This document shows positions 48,318 to 59,407 of a stretch of 64,000 nucleotides of DNA, one piece after another. The notes under the pieces are model-generated. The model did not search any database. It saw only the letters and a program-made list of their open reading frames with translations, and was not told where the DNA came from. Position numbers and translations under genes: made by a program. The stretch covers positions 164,507,465 to 164,571,464 of the forward strand of contig CP136068.1 in NCBI GenBank assembly GCA_032622095.1, read 5' to 3'. The stretch's first letter is position 1. Every line of letters starts with the position of its first letter. This stretch comes from Siphonodentalium dalli (lineage: Eukaryota; Mollusca; Scaphopoda; Gadilida; Siphonodentaliidae).

Positions 48318-48818
48318 ATGATTGTAGTTGTTATGCTAGCATTGTTGTGTGTAAGTGCCGTCCATGGGTACAGATACGGTGGCTATGGTGGTGGCTATGG
48401 TGGTGGCTATGGTGGCTATGGTGGCTATGGTAGTCGTGGTGGCTATGGCGGTGGCTATGGCGGTTATGGCTACGGTCTTAGGAGACATCTATTAGCCAAG
48501 AGGTCAGCGAGGTTGAACGAATTAGTGAACGAATTGCAGAAAAAGAGCGAAATGGGAGTCGGACAGACCGAGGGAGAAGAACAGACAGCTGACAACCCAT
48601 TGAAGTCGATCATGGAAGTATGTGTGCGTATCGAGCAGAACAAGGACATCAGTAAAGCCGTAGAAGACATAGGAGACTTAATCAGCGACGTGAAGGAGAA
48701 GTACCCGGATGAGAATTTTCCAGCCCCACCACAGCAAAAGGTTGAAGAATTATTCGCCGAAATGTGTACCAGCATCAAGACGTTTCTCCAAGTCGTATAT
48801 CCAGATATACTGAGTTAG
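48318..48818 (+). CDS. Secreted Gly/Tyr-rich protein, 166 aa
   Basis: The ATG at 48318 follows a TCTCGTTTCAG acceptor (AG at 48296-48297), so the 5' UTR probably has an upstream exon. Residues 1-17 are a clear signal peptide ending AVHG. Residues 18-53 are a GGY/GYGG-type low-complexity region. Dibasic sites RR (55-56) and KR (61-62) follow, the latter in LLAKRSA, where a furin-like protease could cut. Residues 63-166 are charged and predicted helical, with two cysteines (C102, C150) that may pair and PENFPAPP-like proline spacing (DENFPAPPQQ). A Gly/Tyr-rich head on a secreted helical domain is seen in some matrix and shell proteins, but I do not recognise this family. Three broken copies of its first exon lie upstream, so it belongs to a local tandem array. 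Confidence 0.75.
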   Translation: MIVVVMLALLCVSAVHGYRYGGYGGGYGGGYGGYGGYGSRGGYGGGYGGYGYGLRRHLLAKRSARLNELVNELQKKSEMGVGQTEGEEQTADNPLKSIMEVCVRIEQNKDISKAVEDIGDLISDVKEKYPDENFPAPPQQKVEELFAEMCTSIKTFLQVVYPDILS

Positions 48819-48979
48819 GGTACGTACTCTTCACATAAATTATATTTACTTTTTAGTTTAGTTTATCTACATCCTCAAATGTTGCCGACACATGCATACT
48901 CGAGGTTCCCAATAAGTGTACATCACAATATTCACACAGTTGCACTAAACTCTGACTTGGCATGAGTTATAATCTATAT

Positions 48980-51180
48980 CTATATTTGCGAATGTTTGTC
49001 CGTCTGTCTGTCTGTGTTCTATCGAAATTCACAGGGGACCATCTACATGGTACCAAAGGGGTCTATTAGGGGTAACTTTTAACGAGAAAGCTAATGGTGC
49101 GGATTAGAATTTTCTAAAGTGATGCCGTTGTTTTCAGGGGCAAAAATGGGGGTGGGGCAGAAAAATAAATTGTCGCCGATTGCCACGAAACTTATATATA
49201 ATCATCCCCATGACATAAGGAGTCTGATGGTATGGTTTAAATATGTCAAAAGTGGCGACGTTCGAGTCAGGGATGCGTGGAAGGGGAGAGGGGCACCAAA
49301 AATTTATAAAATAAGTTTAGCGCCAAGTGACCATCTAGATGGCACCAAACTGGTCTACTAGGGGTAACTTTTTGTGAGAAAGATAATGGTGCGGCTTAGA
49401 AATTTCTAAAGTGACGCCGTTGTCAGGTGCAGAACTGGGGAGGGGCAGAAAACATGTTTGCCGCCGATTGCCACGAAACTTTTATATAATCATTGACATG
49501 ATATGAGGAATGTAATGGTGTTGTTTAAATATGTCAAACGTGGCGCCATTCGAGTCAGGGATGCACGGAATGGGAGAGGGGCATCAAAATTGGTACAACT
49601 AATTTTAGCGCCGATTTCCACCAAATTTATACCTATCATCCCCATGGTATGAAGAGTCTAATGGTGTTGCTTAAATCTGCCGAGTCATTCGAGTCAAGGA
49701 AAGGCAGAGGGGCACCAAGATTGATAGTTGATACGCAATAAGTTTAGCGCCAATTTCCACCACAGTGATACGCATTCTTATCCATAATACGAGTCTGATC
49801 GTGTGATCGTTGGTGCTGTTTGGGTGAGAGATGGTGGTTAGTGAGCACTAAATTTTATCAACATTGGTTTAGTCGCCGATTAGTACCAAACTTATCAATA
49901 ATCATCTCCATGCTATCAGCAGTCTAAGTGCGTGTTTAAGGATGTCACAAGCTAAGTGGGGCCATTTGTAAATTTGTATACTCGCAATTTTATACTAAGT
50001 ATTATACAAAATTATACAAAATCATCCACACGATATGATGAGTTTAATGGGGTGGCTTAAAACTGTCAAAATTAGCATCATGCGAGTCATGTGCACTGAA
50101 AGGGCGAGGGTTACGAACATTGAAATCCACCCAATTGATACACATTCTTCTCCAAGATACAGGGAATCTAACTGTGATTTAAAGACGCCAAATTGTGCGA
50201 TTGGGGGGAAAGGCACTAACATTGATAAGAATTGGTTTAGACACCGATTGCTACCAAACTTATAAAAAAAATCCTCCACCTGGTATGAGGAGTCTAATGG
50301 TGTGGCTTAAAACTGTTAAAAGTGGTCATTCGAGTCAGGGTGCAAATGAGAGGGGCATAATAATTTATACACAATAATTTTAGCGCCAATTTCCACCAAA
50401 TTGATGTACCTTCTTAACCATGATATGAGGAATCATATCATTTAATTTAAAGACGCTATATTGGTGCTGTTTGTGTGAGAGATGGTGTGGAATGGGCAAT
50501 AAATTTGATAAAAAAAATTGTTTACTCGCCGTTCAGCACTAAAATTATAAATAATCTTCTCCATGGTATCAGGAGTCTAATTGTGTGGATTAAAAATTTC
50601 ATAAGTGGTTCAAGTCGAGACAGGGGTCCACATAGGGTGCGAGAGGTCGAGACAGGGGTCCACATAGGGTGCGAGAGACAGGGGTCCACATAGGGTGCGA
50701 GAGACAGGGGTCCACATAGGGTGCGAGAGACAGGGGTCCACATAGGGTGCGAGAGACAGGGGTCCACATAGGGTGCGAGAGACACATAGGGTGCGAGAGA
50801 CACATAGGGTGCGAGAGACACATAGGGTGCGAGAGACACATAGGGTGCGAGAGACACATAGGGTGCGAGAGACACCACAATTGATAAACAATATATTTAG
50901 CTCCGATTTCTATCAGACTGATACGTATTTTTCTCAGTGATCCGAGCAATCTAATCGTGTGGTTAAAATACGCCAAATTGGTGCCGTTTGGGTGAGAAAT
51001 GTGTGGCCCTAATTTTGATACGGATTTGTATACTCGCCAATGTTCAAACATTATATATATATATATTCATTTCCATAATGAGTCTAAGTTTGGGTTTAAT
51101 GATGTCAAATGTGGTGTCACTTGAGTCCGAAATAACGACGGGCGGATCACCAAAACTGATAGAAATATGATTAGTGCTAA
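48980..51180. repeat. Decayed satellite field, unit about 300 bp
   Basis: After a TGTCCGTC/TGTCTG-rich start, units recur with TTTAGCGCCAATTTCCACCA, ATGATATGAGGAGTCTAAT, GGTGTGGCTTAAA and TTCGAGTCAGGG in constant order and rising divergence. Short frames in it have no recognisable domain. Confidence 0.7.
50617..50873. repeat. Minisatellite changing from a 26-bp to an 18-bp unit
   Basis: About six copies of GAGACAGGGGTCCACATAGG plus GTGCGA are followed by about six of GAGACACATAGGGTGCGA. The shorter unit is the longer one minus eight bases (AGGGGTCC). Minus-strand frames across it (SHPMCL or SRTLCV strings) are by-products. Confidence 0.85.
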
Positions 51181-51924
51181 TTAACATCAAATGCATACAC
51201 GTTCTTCTCAAATGATACGACGAATCAAATCGTGCGTGTTACAAGCGTCACATTTGGTGCCTACATATATATGAAAATATATGTCTGTATGTGTTATATA
51301 TATAACTTCACGGGGGATACAATCGAGATGGCACCAAGGCATTTTAAAAGTGGCAAATTTTACGAGGAAGATATTAGTACATGTTAAAATATTAGAATAG
51401 CTCATGTTAATATTATAACATAATTGAGTCTGCCCATTCAATATAGTTTCCACACAAAAGTTACAAGAGATATGGAAATGTCTATATAGAAGGCCTGTTC
51501 AACAATATTGATCATAGCGTGTCGTCAAATATAATTTCTTCTGAGATAAAAGAAAACGTCAGTGGAACATGACTGTTCAGGATCCTCCAATACGGACATC
51601 TGACATGGTTATATATGCCCACTATATAGAGGATATATTTCATGTTTTAGAACAGACTCATTGCCTAACATTAACAACTCACAATCTAACTCTGAGTCGG
51701 TCACATGTATCTGATATAGATACATAGCAACATTTCTTTAACGCTGAGAATAATTAGCCAGTATGTAGCACCATGAACAGAGGAGCACCTGGATATTCCT
51801 TTAACACATCTATATCTTCATGGAGATATGATAACCAGGTGTCCTCAAAAATCTTAGTTAAACCCACTAGATTGATTGATACATCTCTATTTAAAACCCA
51901 ATTGTCCTCTTTTATTTTTGCATT
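51181..51924. other. Non-coding spacer
   Basis: No gene seen. Confidence 0.4.
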
Positions 51925-52192
51925 TTTAATGTGTTTATGATGTTCATATGATAACGTCTGAAGTATACGTAGTTGTAAATGAATAGTTCTTTATTGGTCG
52001 GACGGATTAATCGCGATAAACGAAATGACAGTAGCTCCCATCCGGCAAGGTGAGCTACTACTTTTATTCCGTGTGTAAGAATCATGTTTTGTGATAATTT
52101 ATGAGAATATGGGTAATGCTTTAAACAAGAGTATCCTCTATTCCCACCATTTATCCACAATATGCAGATGGTTCGCATCACTTTAACATGGA
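51925..52192. repeat. Dispersed repeat, copy 1
   Basis: Matches 60843-61133 in the same orientation. Shared blocks include TATACGNAGTTGTAAAT, GGACGGATTAA, CGCGATAAAC and GTGTAAGAATCATGTTTT. Class unknown. Confidence 0.65.
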
Positions 52193-52639
52193 CAACGCCG
52201 GGTAACCCTGCTAGTATAACAATAATAACACTTACTGATTCGAAGCAGACATTGCGTCATTAGCGTCGATTCGGCGTTAATGGGATTATACTGGCATTTG
52301 GAAAAAACGTGATAACTGGGAAAGCTCTCTGGACAGGAATGCATTTCATGGTCTCTTTGCGGTAAATATATAACATCACACCAAGATGCCCATATTTTCT
52401 CACATAGACAAGCGATAGGTGGTGAAATGTCGATCGTGTAGCAACTTTCGTATTTCGGCCGCCATATTTGATTTTGGTGTCGGATTTTTTTTATATCAAT
52501 TTTTGACTAATTTATAAGCGTGGCATATCAGAATAACGAATCGAGTGGAAAATAAAACCGCGTGCGATATTACATTACTATAAAAAGTCGTAGAAAAATG
52601 GAAGTTTTACTTAAATTATGCATTGTTGAGTGACGGCAG

Positions 52640-52975
52640 TTGTCAGTCGAGCGTAGCGATGGGACCGAATCAGTGATCAGTCGAGCGTAGCGATGGGACC
52701 GAATCAGTGGTCAGTCGAGCGTAGCGATGGGACCGAATCAGTGGTCAGTCGAGCGTAGCGGTGGGACTGAATCAGTGGTCAGTCGAGCGTAGCGATGGGA
52801 CCGAATCAGTGGTCAGTCGAGCGTAGCGATGGGACCGAATCAGTGGTCAGTCGAGCGTAGCGATGGGACCGAATCAGTGGTCAGTCGAGCGTAGCGATGG
52901 GACCGAATCAGTGATCAGTCGAGCGTAGCGATGGGACCGCATCAGTGATCAGTCGAGCGTAGCGACGTGACCGAA
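52640..52975. repeat. 34-bp minisatellite, about ten copies
   Basis: Unit CAGTGGTCAGTCGAGCGTAG plus CGATGGGACCGAAT, with very few differences between copies, so it is young. Confidence 0.9.
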
Positions 52976-53205
52976 CTCTTGCTTGTTGTTTGTTATAAAC
53001 CAGGCCAGAAAACTACATCAAAATGGCGTCAACATCGAAGCTAGTATACACCGTTTTCTTTACCGTAAATAAATTACGAAACAAAAAGAAAGGGATTGAG
53101 CTATATACATAATTGTTACTCGCTCAATAAATAAAGTAATCATTGACAAGCATGTATTCGTGTCTCACGTGGAATCCAGTAACCGTTGCCAAACATATAT
53201 TCGTG

Positions 53206-53599
53206 TTAACCCTTTACCCAACAAACCGGCCAAAACCGGCCAAATAAAGCTTCAACAGCCTAAAATATCTTCGGTCTGTCTCAATAGAACCATACAAATA
53301 TGGATATCATTGGAATCGGCTCCTTGACATTGTGATAGTTAGTTATGCCCTGTGCCAATGCATTCTCTTATATATGCGAGTCGACCATAGGTCGCCTCGC
53401 ATATATAAGAGACTGCATTGGCCTAAAATAAATTTTGTTTAACACTTTTTACCATTTTTTCTTACATTCTTTAACAATTTTATAATTTTTAATGTGTTAA
53501 ACCAATGCATTCTCTTATATATGCGAGGCGACCTATGGTCGACTCGCATATATTAGAGAATGCATTGGCACAGGGCCATTCTGTTGGGTAAAGGGTTAA
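53206..53599. mobile_element. TTAA-target MITE with two internal hairpins
   Basis: Ends TTAACCCTTTACCCAACA and its perfect complement. Two palindromes with CCAATGCATTCTCTTA arms lie inside (53355-53421 and 53504-53570). The flank TTCGTG-TTAA-AGTGA is found without the element at 53713-53727 in a duplicated neighbouring segment, which gives an empty-site paralogue and confirms the TTAA duplication. Confidence 0.9.
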
Positions 53600-54034
53600 A
53601 GTGATTTCCGTCTGCGGACATCAATTTTCGTCTCTCACAACAAACCCAGTAACCGTTGACAAGCATATACTCGTGTCTCACGAAGAATCCAGTAACCGTT
53701 GCCAAACATATATTCGTGTTAAAGTGACTTCGTTCACCCCTTTTCGAAGTTGTGAATTTTGAACTCTAAAATCGCCTTAAACCTGATTTATTCGTAATCC
53801 TATGTGTTCAGTATCCAAGAAGAGTTGTGATACGTGTGGAGGTCATCATCCATAGTACGTGTTGATATCTTTGGAAAACATAGAAGGAAAAAAAAAAAAT
53901 TACAATAATTATCATATGTGACTGCGTGTCGCCATTATGACATAGGTTACCGGTATTGGAATCTTATGACATATCAGCGGCCCCAACGACTGCAAATACT
54001 AGCAATAAAATTACATCTACAATTTTGTTTTCAG

Positions 54035-54158
54035 GTCACGTGAGTGTACAAAGACGAATCTACAAGGAGCCTGTTGCTCGCCTGATGTTAATGATTTTCT
54101 AACATACGCAGAGCTTGTTGCATACTTGGATGCCGATGATATTGAACCATGCGCATGA
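54035..54158 (+). CDS. Possible last exon of a small cysteine-containing protein
   Basis: A strong acceptor (TTTTGTTTTCAG) precedes a 40-codon frame to a TGA at 54156. It begins SRECTKTNLQGACCSPDVND and continues FLTYAELVAYLDADDIEPCA, with four cysteines. No upstream exon was identified and the function is unknown. The part FLTYAELVAYLDADD resembles the 15-aa unit FLPHDEVVAYPDIDV of the array just downstream, which suggests the array grew from this exon. It could also be chance. Confidence 0.25.
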
Positions 54159-54179
54159 ATTTCTATCCTACGCCCGTAT

Positions 54180-54497
54180 GTGGAGGAATATCTACCCCAC
54201 GATGAGGTCGTTGCATACCCGGATATCGATGTATTTCTACCCCACGATGAGGTCGTTGCATACCCGGATATCGATGTATTTCTACCCCACGATGAGGTCG
54301 TTGCATACCCGATATCGATGTATTTCTACCCCAAGATGAGGTCGTTGCATACCCGGATATCGATGTATTTCTACCCCACGATGAGGTCGTTGCATACCCG
54401 GATATCGATGTATTTCTACCACGCGATGAGGTCGTTGCATATCCGGATATCGATGTATTTCTACCACACGAGAAGCTCGATGATACTGAACCATGAG
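54180..54497 (+). repeat. 45-bp tandem array with a 15-codon unit
   Basis: Six copies of GATGAGGTCGTTGCATACCC plus GGATATCGATGTATTTCTAC and CCCAC start at 54201, 54246, 54291, 54335, 54380 and 54425. The unit reads DEVVAYPDIDVFLPH. The third copy has lost one base, shifting the frame, so a protein across the whole array is not maintained. The end reads HEKLDDTEP and a stop in the original frame. Confidence 0.8.
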
Positions 54498-54539
54498 TTT
54501 ATATACCCAGTCGTTTAGAGATCATATTCCATCAGTTTC

Positions 54540-55747
54540 GATGTTATAAAGTGTTTATCGCATATACTCTTTACGTGTTATATATATACAGAAACGCTCG
54601 TTGACACAAAGCCTATTCGTCTCATGTTGTTGCAAAATGTCTTTGGACTTGATATTGTCGATTCATTATGTATTTCCTCGAGAAAATTATTTTTATAGAG
54701 GTGCTGTAGCCAAAAAAAAATTAACCGGAATTTAGCATTTTCTGATTTTACAAATCATGTCACTTTTCAATTGGCAATATATCATACATTGATTTAAACG
54801 AGTTATGTTTCGAAACACCTTTGAGAATCACATTTGGTATTTAAATTTATTAACTACATTGTATAATGTATTTCTGCTTCGCGTCATGAGGGCCCATCCA
54901 CTGACCAATATACACACGTATATAACTCCAAGTCATGGTGTATTTATAAAATGTGTTGCATCCAATTGTCTATTATTGAATGTATGTATTGTCACTTACC
55001 TTATACACATGTCTACATAAAACTTAACTGAAGAATTGTTCAGTATTGCATTTGTACAATGCTGTGTTGTTTAAAGATTAAAGATGTGTAGAGTGTGGAC
55101 ATATTCATGTTATATATCATAAAACTCAATATTTCCCATAAGCTTACATTATTAGCATAAAGGCACGGGCGGCGTTCATTGCAGAAATATTCAAATTTGT
55201 TCAAATCGCCATCAACAGAAGGAATATTAAATTAGATATAGTTTTGTTCATATGCCAAACATAATCAGGGCGTAAATAGTATATAGTAAATAGTAACAAG
55301 TCCAGAGCCGACTCATGTTACAGAAGTTGTGCTTCTGTTTACACAACACAGCTAAATTATTTTGGATAATCACACAAAAATGATATAAACGCTCTTTATT
55401 AGTTCCATATCCGGAAAACAAACAAATAACGCACTTTGTGTTTACCATATCCGGATCTAAACAAAAGCCAGGAAACGTAACGGATTTTGCTTTTGTTTAC
55501 ATAACAGAGGGGAAAAACTGACAATAACATGCTGCTTACTGTATATCATATTTATGATTGGTATAAGAACAAAATCTGTCTATATTTTACTATTATTTCG
55601 GTTTATGGCGGTTTTTGACGGAGGTGAATATTTTAACAACATACCCAATGCCAACGCCGCCCGTATCGTTAAATGGACTTATTACATTCGAGATGAGTTC
55701 ATGCGATATAACAGTATAACCAACAATATATCACCAACACGTACATT
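54540..55747. other. Non-coding spacer
   Basis: AT-rich. No gene or clear repeat is visible. Confidence 0.45.
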
Positions 55748-56457
55748 CGTCGCATCAGAACTATAAGGTCGTACCTCCATTTTTGCGGGAAATTAGTTTT
55801 TGATATCATTCGAATCGTGAGAACAAACCCAATCCGATGGGCCAAACTGTTTTTGAATTGGATGGCAAATATTCTCACAAACCAGCTGTGACACAAACGT
55901 CTTATCTCCAGCGATCTTTACAATTATTCGTGCTTTTAGGTCTTATGTAAACAGCAGCCAATCGAATGCTTCAGATTGTCCCCGTGACTTCTGTTGTGTG
56001 TTTGTAAATTCTCAAATGTGTGCTGTATGGTCGTATCTCCATGTTGGCCACGTGATAATTTAGTGATTGTTCCGCAAATTTATGTATGGTGATGCACATG
56101 AGTGAATATTCATAATGTAGAACGGGCACTAAGCTTGTTAGTTCATAGACACACGCGATTGCCACCATATTTAGTTTAATCTGTATTTATTAGCACAACT
56201 TCCTGATAGCACGAAAACCAATCGTCGTTGGCGTACGCAAAATGTATCTCCAAACAAGTTATTGCTTTTTAAAAGAAAACGAAGAAGTAAACAGAAAAAG
56301 GTGGTTTAATGGAGAGCTAATGCCTGTTTTCATTGGGATAAATACAACAATATACGTCATGTTTTGTCAACATTATGAGAAATGTTGTCTGAAAACTTCA
56401 ACCTTCATTTTCTTGGAAAGTTGAAAATGAGTTACGTCCATATAGTTCTGATGCGAC
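55748..56457. mobile_element. TIR element, possible small relative of the 5.8-kb transposon
   Basis: CGTCGCATCAGAACTATA at the left is perfectly mirrored at the right, and ATT flanks both ends directly. Internal GGTCGTANCTCCAT copies lie at 55768 and about 56028. No coding domain. The outer CGTCGCATC also precedes the left TIR of the transposon at 6521. Confidence 0.6.
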
Positions 56458-56718
56458 GATTTTACTTCATTGTCCGATTTACAAAAAAAGAGAGAACTGT
56501 TTTGTGTGTCCTGTTATGACATTAAATGTGAACACTTTGCTCAATGGATCGGTTAACTTAACATACATGCAGTCATTTTCATGTCACTCCAAACGTTCAT
56601 AGATAGAGTCAAACGATTTAACTGAGAACCATCACGAACTGATATACATATCTCATCTAAACAGTAGTGAACAAGAAAAGTGTGGTCTCCCATTAGCACG
56701 CCGACATTATGTAGTGCC

Positions 56719-56731
56719 GGGGGGGGGGGGG
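56719..56731. repeat. Run of 13 G
   Basis: A homopolymer in otherwise unremarkable sequence; its length is prone to assembly error. Confidence 0.9.
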
Positions 56732-56913
56732 TCGGACCTACACCGCTCAGCCACGGAAATGCTCGCGGGCGGAGCAGACAATTCATCACTTGAGACCAAA
56801 GCAGATTATGAAGCAATTTTATATCGCGGAAATGGCCACGAATAAGCCAAGGCTTACTGCCAGATCCCTTTATCCCTTGTGTGGAAATTTCAAAGCTCAT
56901 ACTCGCCCCTCAG

Positions 56914-57560
56914 GTTGGAAAATTCTCCAACTGATGATCATTTTAGTCCACAAGTTTAACCAAATGTAGTAAAATATTGTTTTGTGAAACCAATTAGAAG
57001 TTTTGTATTGGCAACGGGGGACGGACAATGACACACCGTGGGTCAAGAAAATCGCAAAATCCTAGCATCAAGACTAGCTTCAAGCCTTCCTAGAGTTAGA
57101 CATTTCAAACCTGACACCTCTACTTAGGTTGGAAAATTTCCAACTGATGACAATTCCAGTGACAATGTTGGCCAAATGTATGACAGTATTGTTTTCTTAA
57201 ATTGACTATATAGCAGTTTTTGACTGGACATGGGGGAGGGACCAGGACACAAGCTTTCCAAGTGTTGGAAATTTCCAACCTGTCACCCCCACCAAGTTGG
57301 AAAATTTGCAACTAATGACCATTTCAGTCAAAAATTTTGACAACAAATAGGAAAATATGCAAATATGCTACAAAAACAATTAATTCCCGCAATAAATTGT
57401 TCGAAAATCAAAATAAAGAATATGTTCGACCTATTGTTGGTGTGAAAATTCCAACTAATGTTTTGGCAGGTACATGAAATTTCCAACTGTTGAAAATATT
57501 GACCAAAGTTTTGGGGGTGGGGGTGAGAACCCCCCTTGTCGCAACATCTCTGTTTCGACA
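56914..57560. repeat. Degenerate tandem repeat, 170-210 bp
   Basis: GGTTGGAAAATTTCCAACTG recurs at about 56914, 57127 and 57294 with conserved spacing to CAATGTTGGCCAAATGTA-like blocks. Short frames on the minus strand are by-products. Confidence 0.6.
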
Positions 57561-57939
57561 ACATTTCATCTGTCTGTTTTATTGCTTAAAGAATAATGAT
57601 TTATGTAGTTTGGTAGTGAGATCATGCGAGGGTTTATAAGGGCTGCCAGCTTTGGTAATGTTGTGAATATATTCATTTATATATGGGGTGCGCGTCATGT
57701 GACGTTAGCGTTACAATCACCCGCACAAGCGGAATATCTCTGTTATATTTGTTTTAAATTGCACAATCGGCATGGTTGAAATTCTCAGCAATAGTAGGCG
57801 ATTATCACATTCTCCAAGGCTGGATAATGCCCGTCTATTAACTTATCAAGATGTGCTGCACTAAATTGGTACCAAGTTTTCCTTTAAAATGTAACCAAAC
57901 ATTATATATGGTTAAATTTTCTATTGGCAATTTTCTTTT

Positions 57940-58681
57940 TACCTTACTCGTATTTAAATTCGCGCAGTACTATTTTTCGCGCGTCCATCGATGCGCGAAT
58001 TTAAAACTGAGCGAAAAATAGTACGACTTCTGAATTTATATCAAACCGCGTGGGAAAATAAGAGGGTTATATATCCGTGAGTTACATGTATTACGGAAGA
58101 TTGCAGGAGTGATTTCATTCACATGCGGACAACCATTCTCAATACCATTTATATAAGGCATATAAAACGATTAATAATTGTAAAATCTTCGATGTTTCAA
58201 TGCTTGTAAAAATACACATATTCCAGAGTGAAGGTACACGAAACCACCTCTCCATTCCCACAACCCTGCATGGTGTGGCGTCGTGGTCATATGACAGTCT
58301 GAATTATTTATGTGAACCCAACTATATTTAAAATACAAGCAGTCAAATTATTTATGAATTCAGCAGTCTTTGCCGTTTTGGTCTACTTCTTTCGAGCGCA
58401 ATTCAATGATCCCCATAACAGATTAACAGTATCAGAATAATTACTTAAATTGTATATACACTCATATTCTCAACATAATTATAACGCAGTTATGTTCTAC
58501 TCGACATAGACATGTATATTTTGGAGTGAGTAAGAACTGACACTGTTGTTAAACACATGACCTTTTCTAAAAATATTTTTGTCAGTTTTGAATTCGCGCA
58601 GCATTGTGTGCAAATTCAAAGTGCACGAATTTAAAACTGATTGAAAAATAATAATGCGCGAATTTAAATACGAGTAAGGTA
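57940..58681. mobile_element. TA-target MITE (Tc1/mariner-like)
   Basis: After TA, the ends read CCTTACTCGTATTTAAATTC followed by GCGCA, mirrored at the right before TA. Subterminal AATTCGCGCA and TTTAAAACTGA blocks repeat in both orientations inside. A TA duplication fits Tc1/mariner-type insertion. No transposase. Confidence 0.75.
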
Positions 58682-58689
58682 TCAATTTT

Positions 58690-59407
58690 GGTTCCGGGAA
58701 GCCGCCCTAAATCAAAGGGTGCCAATTTGGCATCTTCAAACCTCGTATAATGTAAATGCATAATATACATTTAGAAGAAATGTTGCAACGAACATGGTTT
58801 TTATCAATTCTGGTGTCCCATATTGCTTCATATCGCCGACGTTATTAAGGGTCGTGACCTTACGTTATTAAGGGTCGTTATTACGTCATACATTACTCGA
58901 GAACGGAAACATGGTATCTCATGTCAGCTTCTTCACCTATATAAATGACTCTTTATAATATCAAACAAGCATCACGGTCGAAAACATTCTATATATCAAG
59001 CCTGTATATGCCATACGTGACGCTTCTGGTGTTCGTGCATTAATAAAATGCCAGATATAACACAGACTTGACTAATTTCCGCATCAGTAAGAAAGGACAT
59101 GTTTTTGGACTGGCCCTAAATGTCCTGATAGCAGACAGATTGACTTCGCTTATCACTACTCACTTGTCTGACCTGTTAACAATGAACCGCTCGCGCGCAG
59201 GTGATTAATGTGTTCAATTATTGGTGTAGCCATGTAAAATACATGTAATACATATATACAGATGGGTGGCACTGAATTCATTATTATTACGCTATTGCTA
59301 ATTGAAACATAAGCTAACTTTACTTCCAACATATAGTTGATTATATAAAGTAATTTGATTCCTAGCATATATAACAATTATAATTAGTAATAGCGGTATG
59401 TGGTAAT
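58690..59407. other. Non-coding spacer
   Basis: Contains a short duplication of GTTATTAAGGGTCGT near 58847-58880. No gene seen. Confidence 0.4.

Noticed and set aside
48318-48818. Naming the Gly/Tyr-rich protein as a known shell matrix protein
   Set aside because: Only the composition is similar; the C-terminal domain is not recognised and no search was possible.
50522-51051. Minus-strand frames of SLAPYV or SHPMCL repeats
   Set aside because: They follow the 26/18-bp minisatellite.
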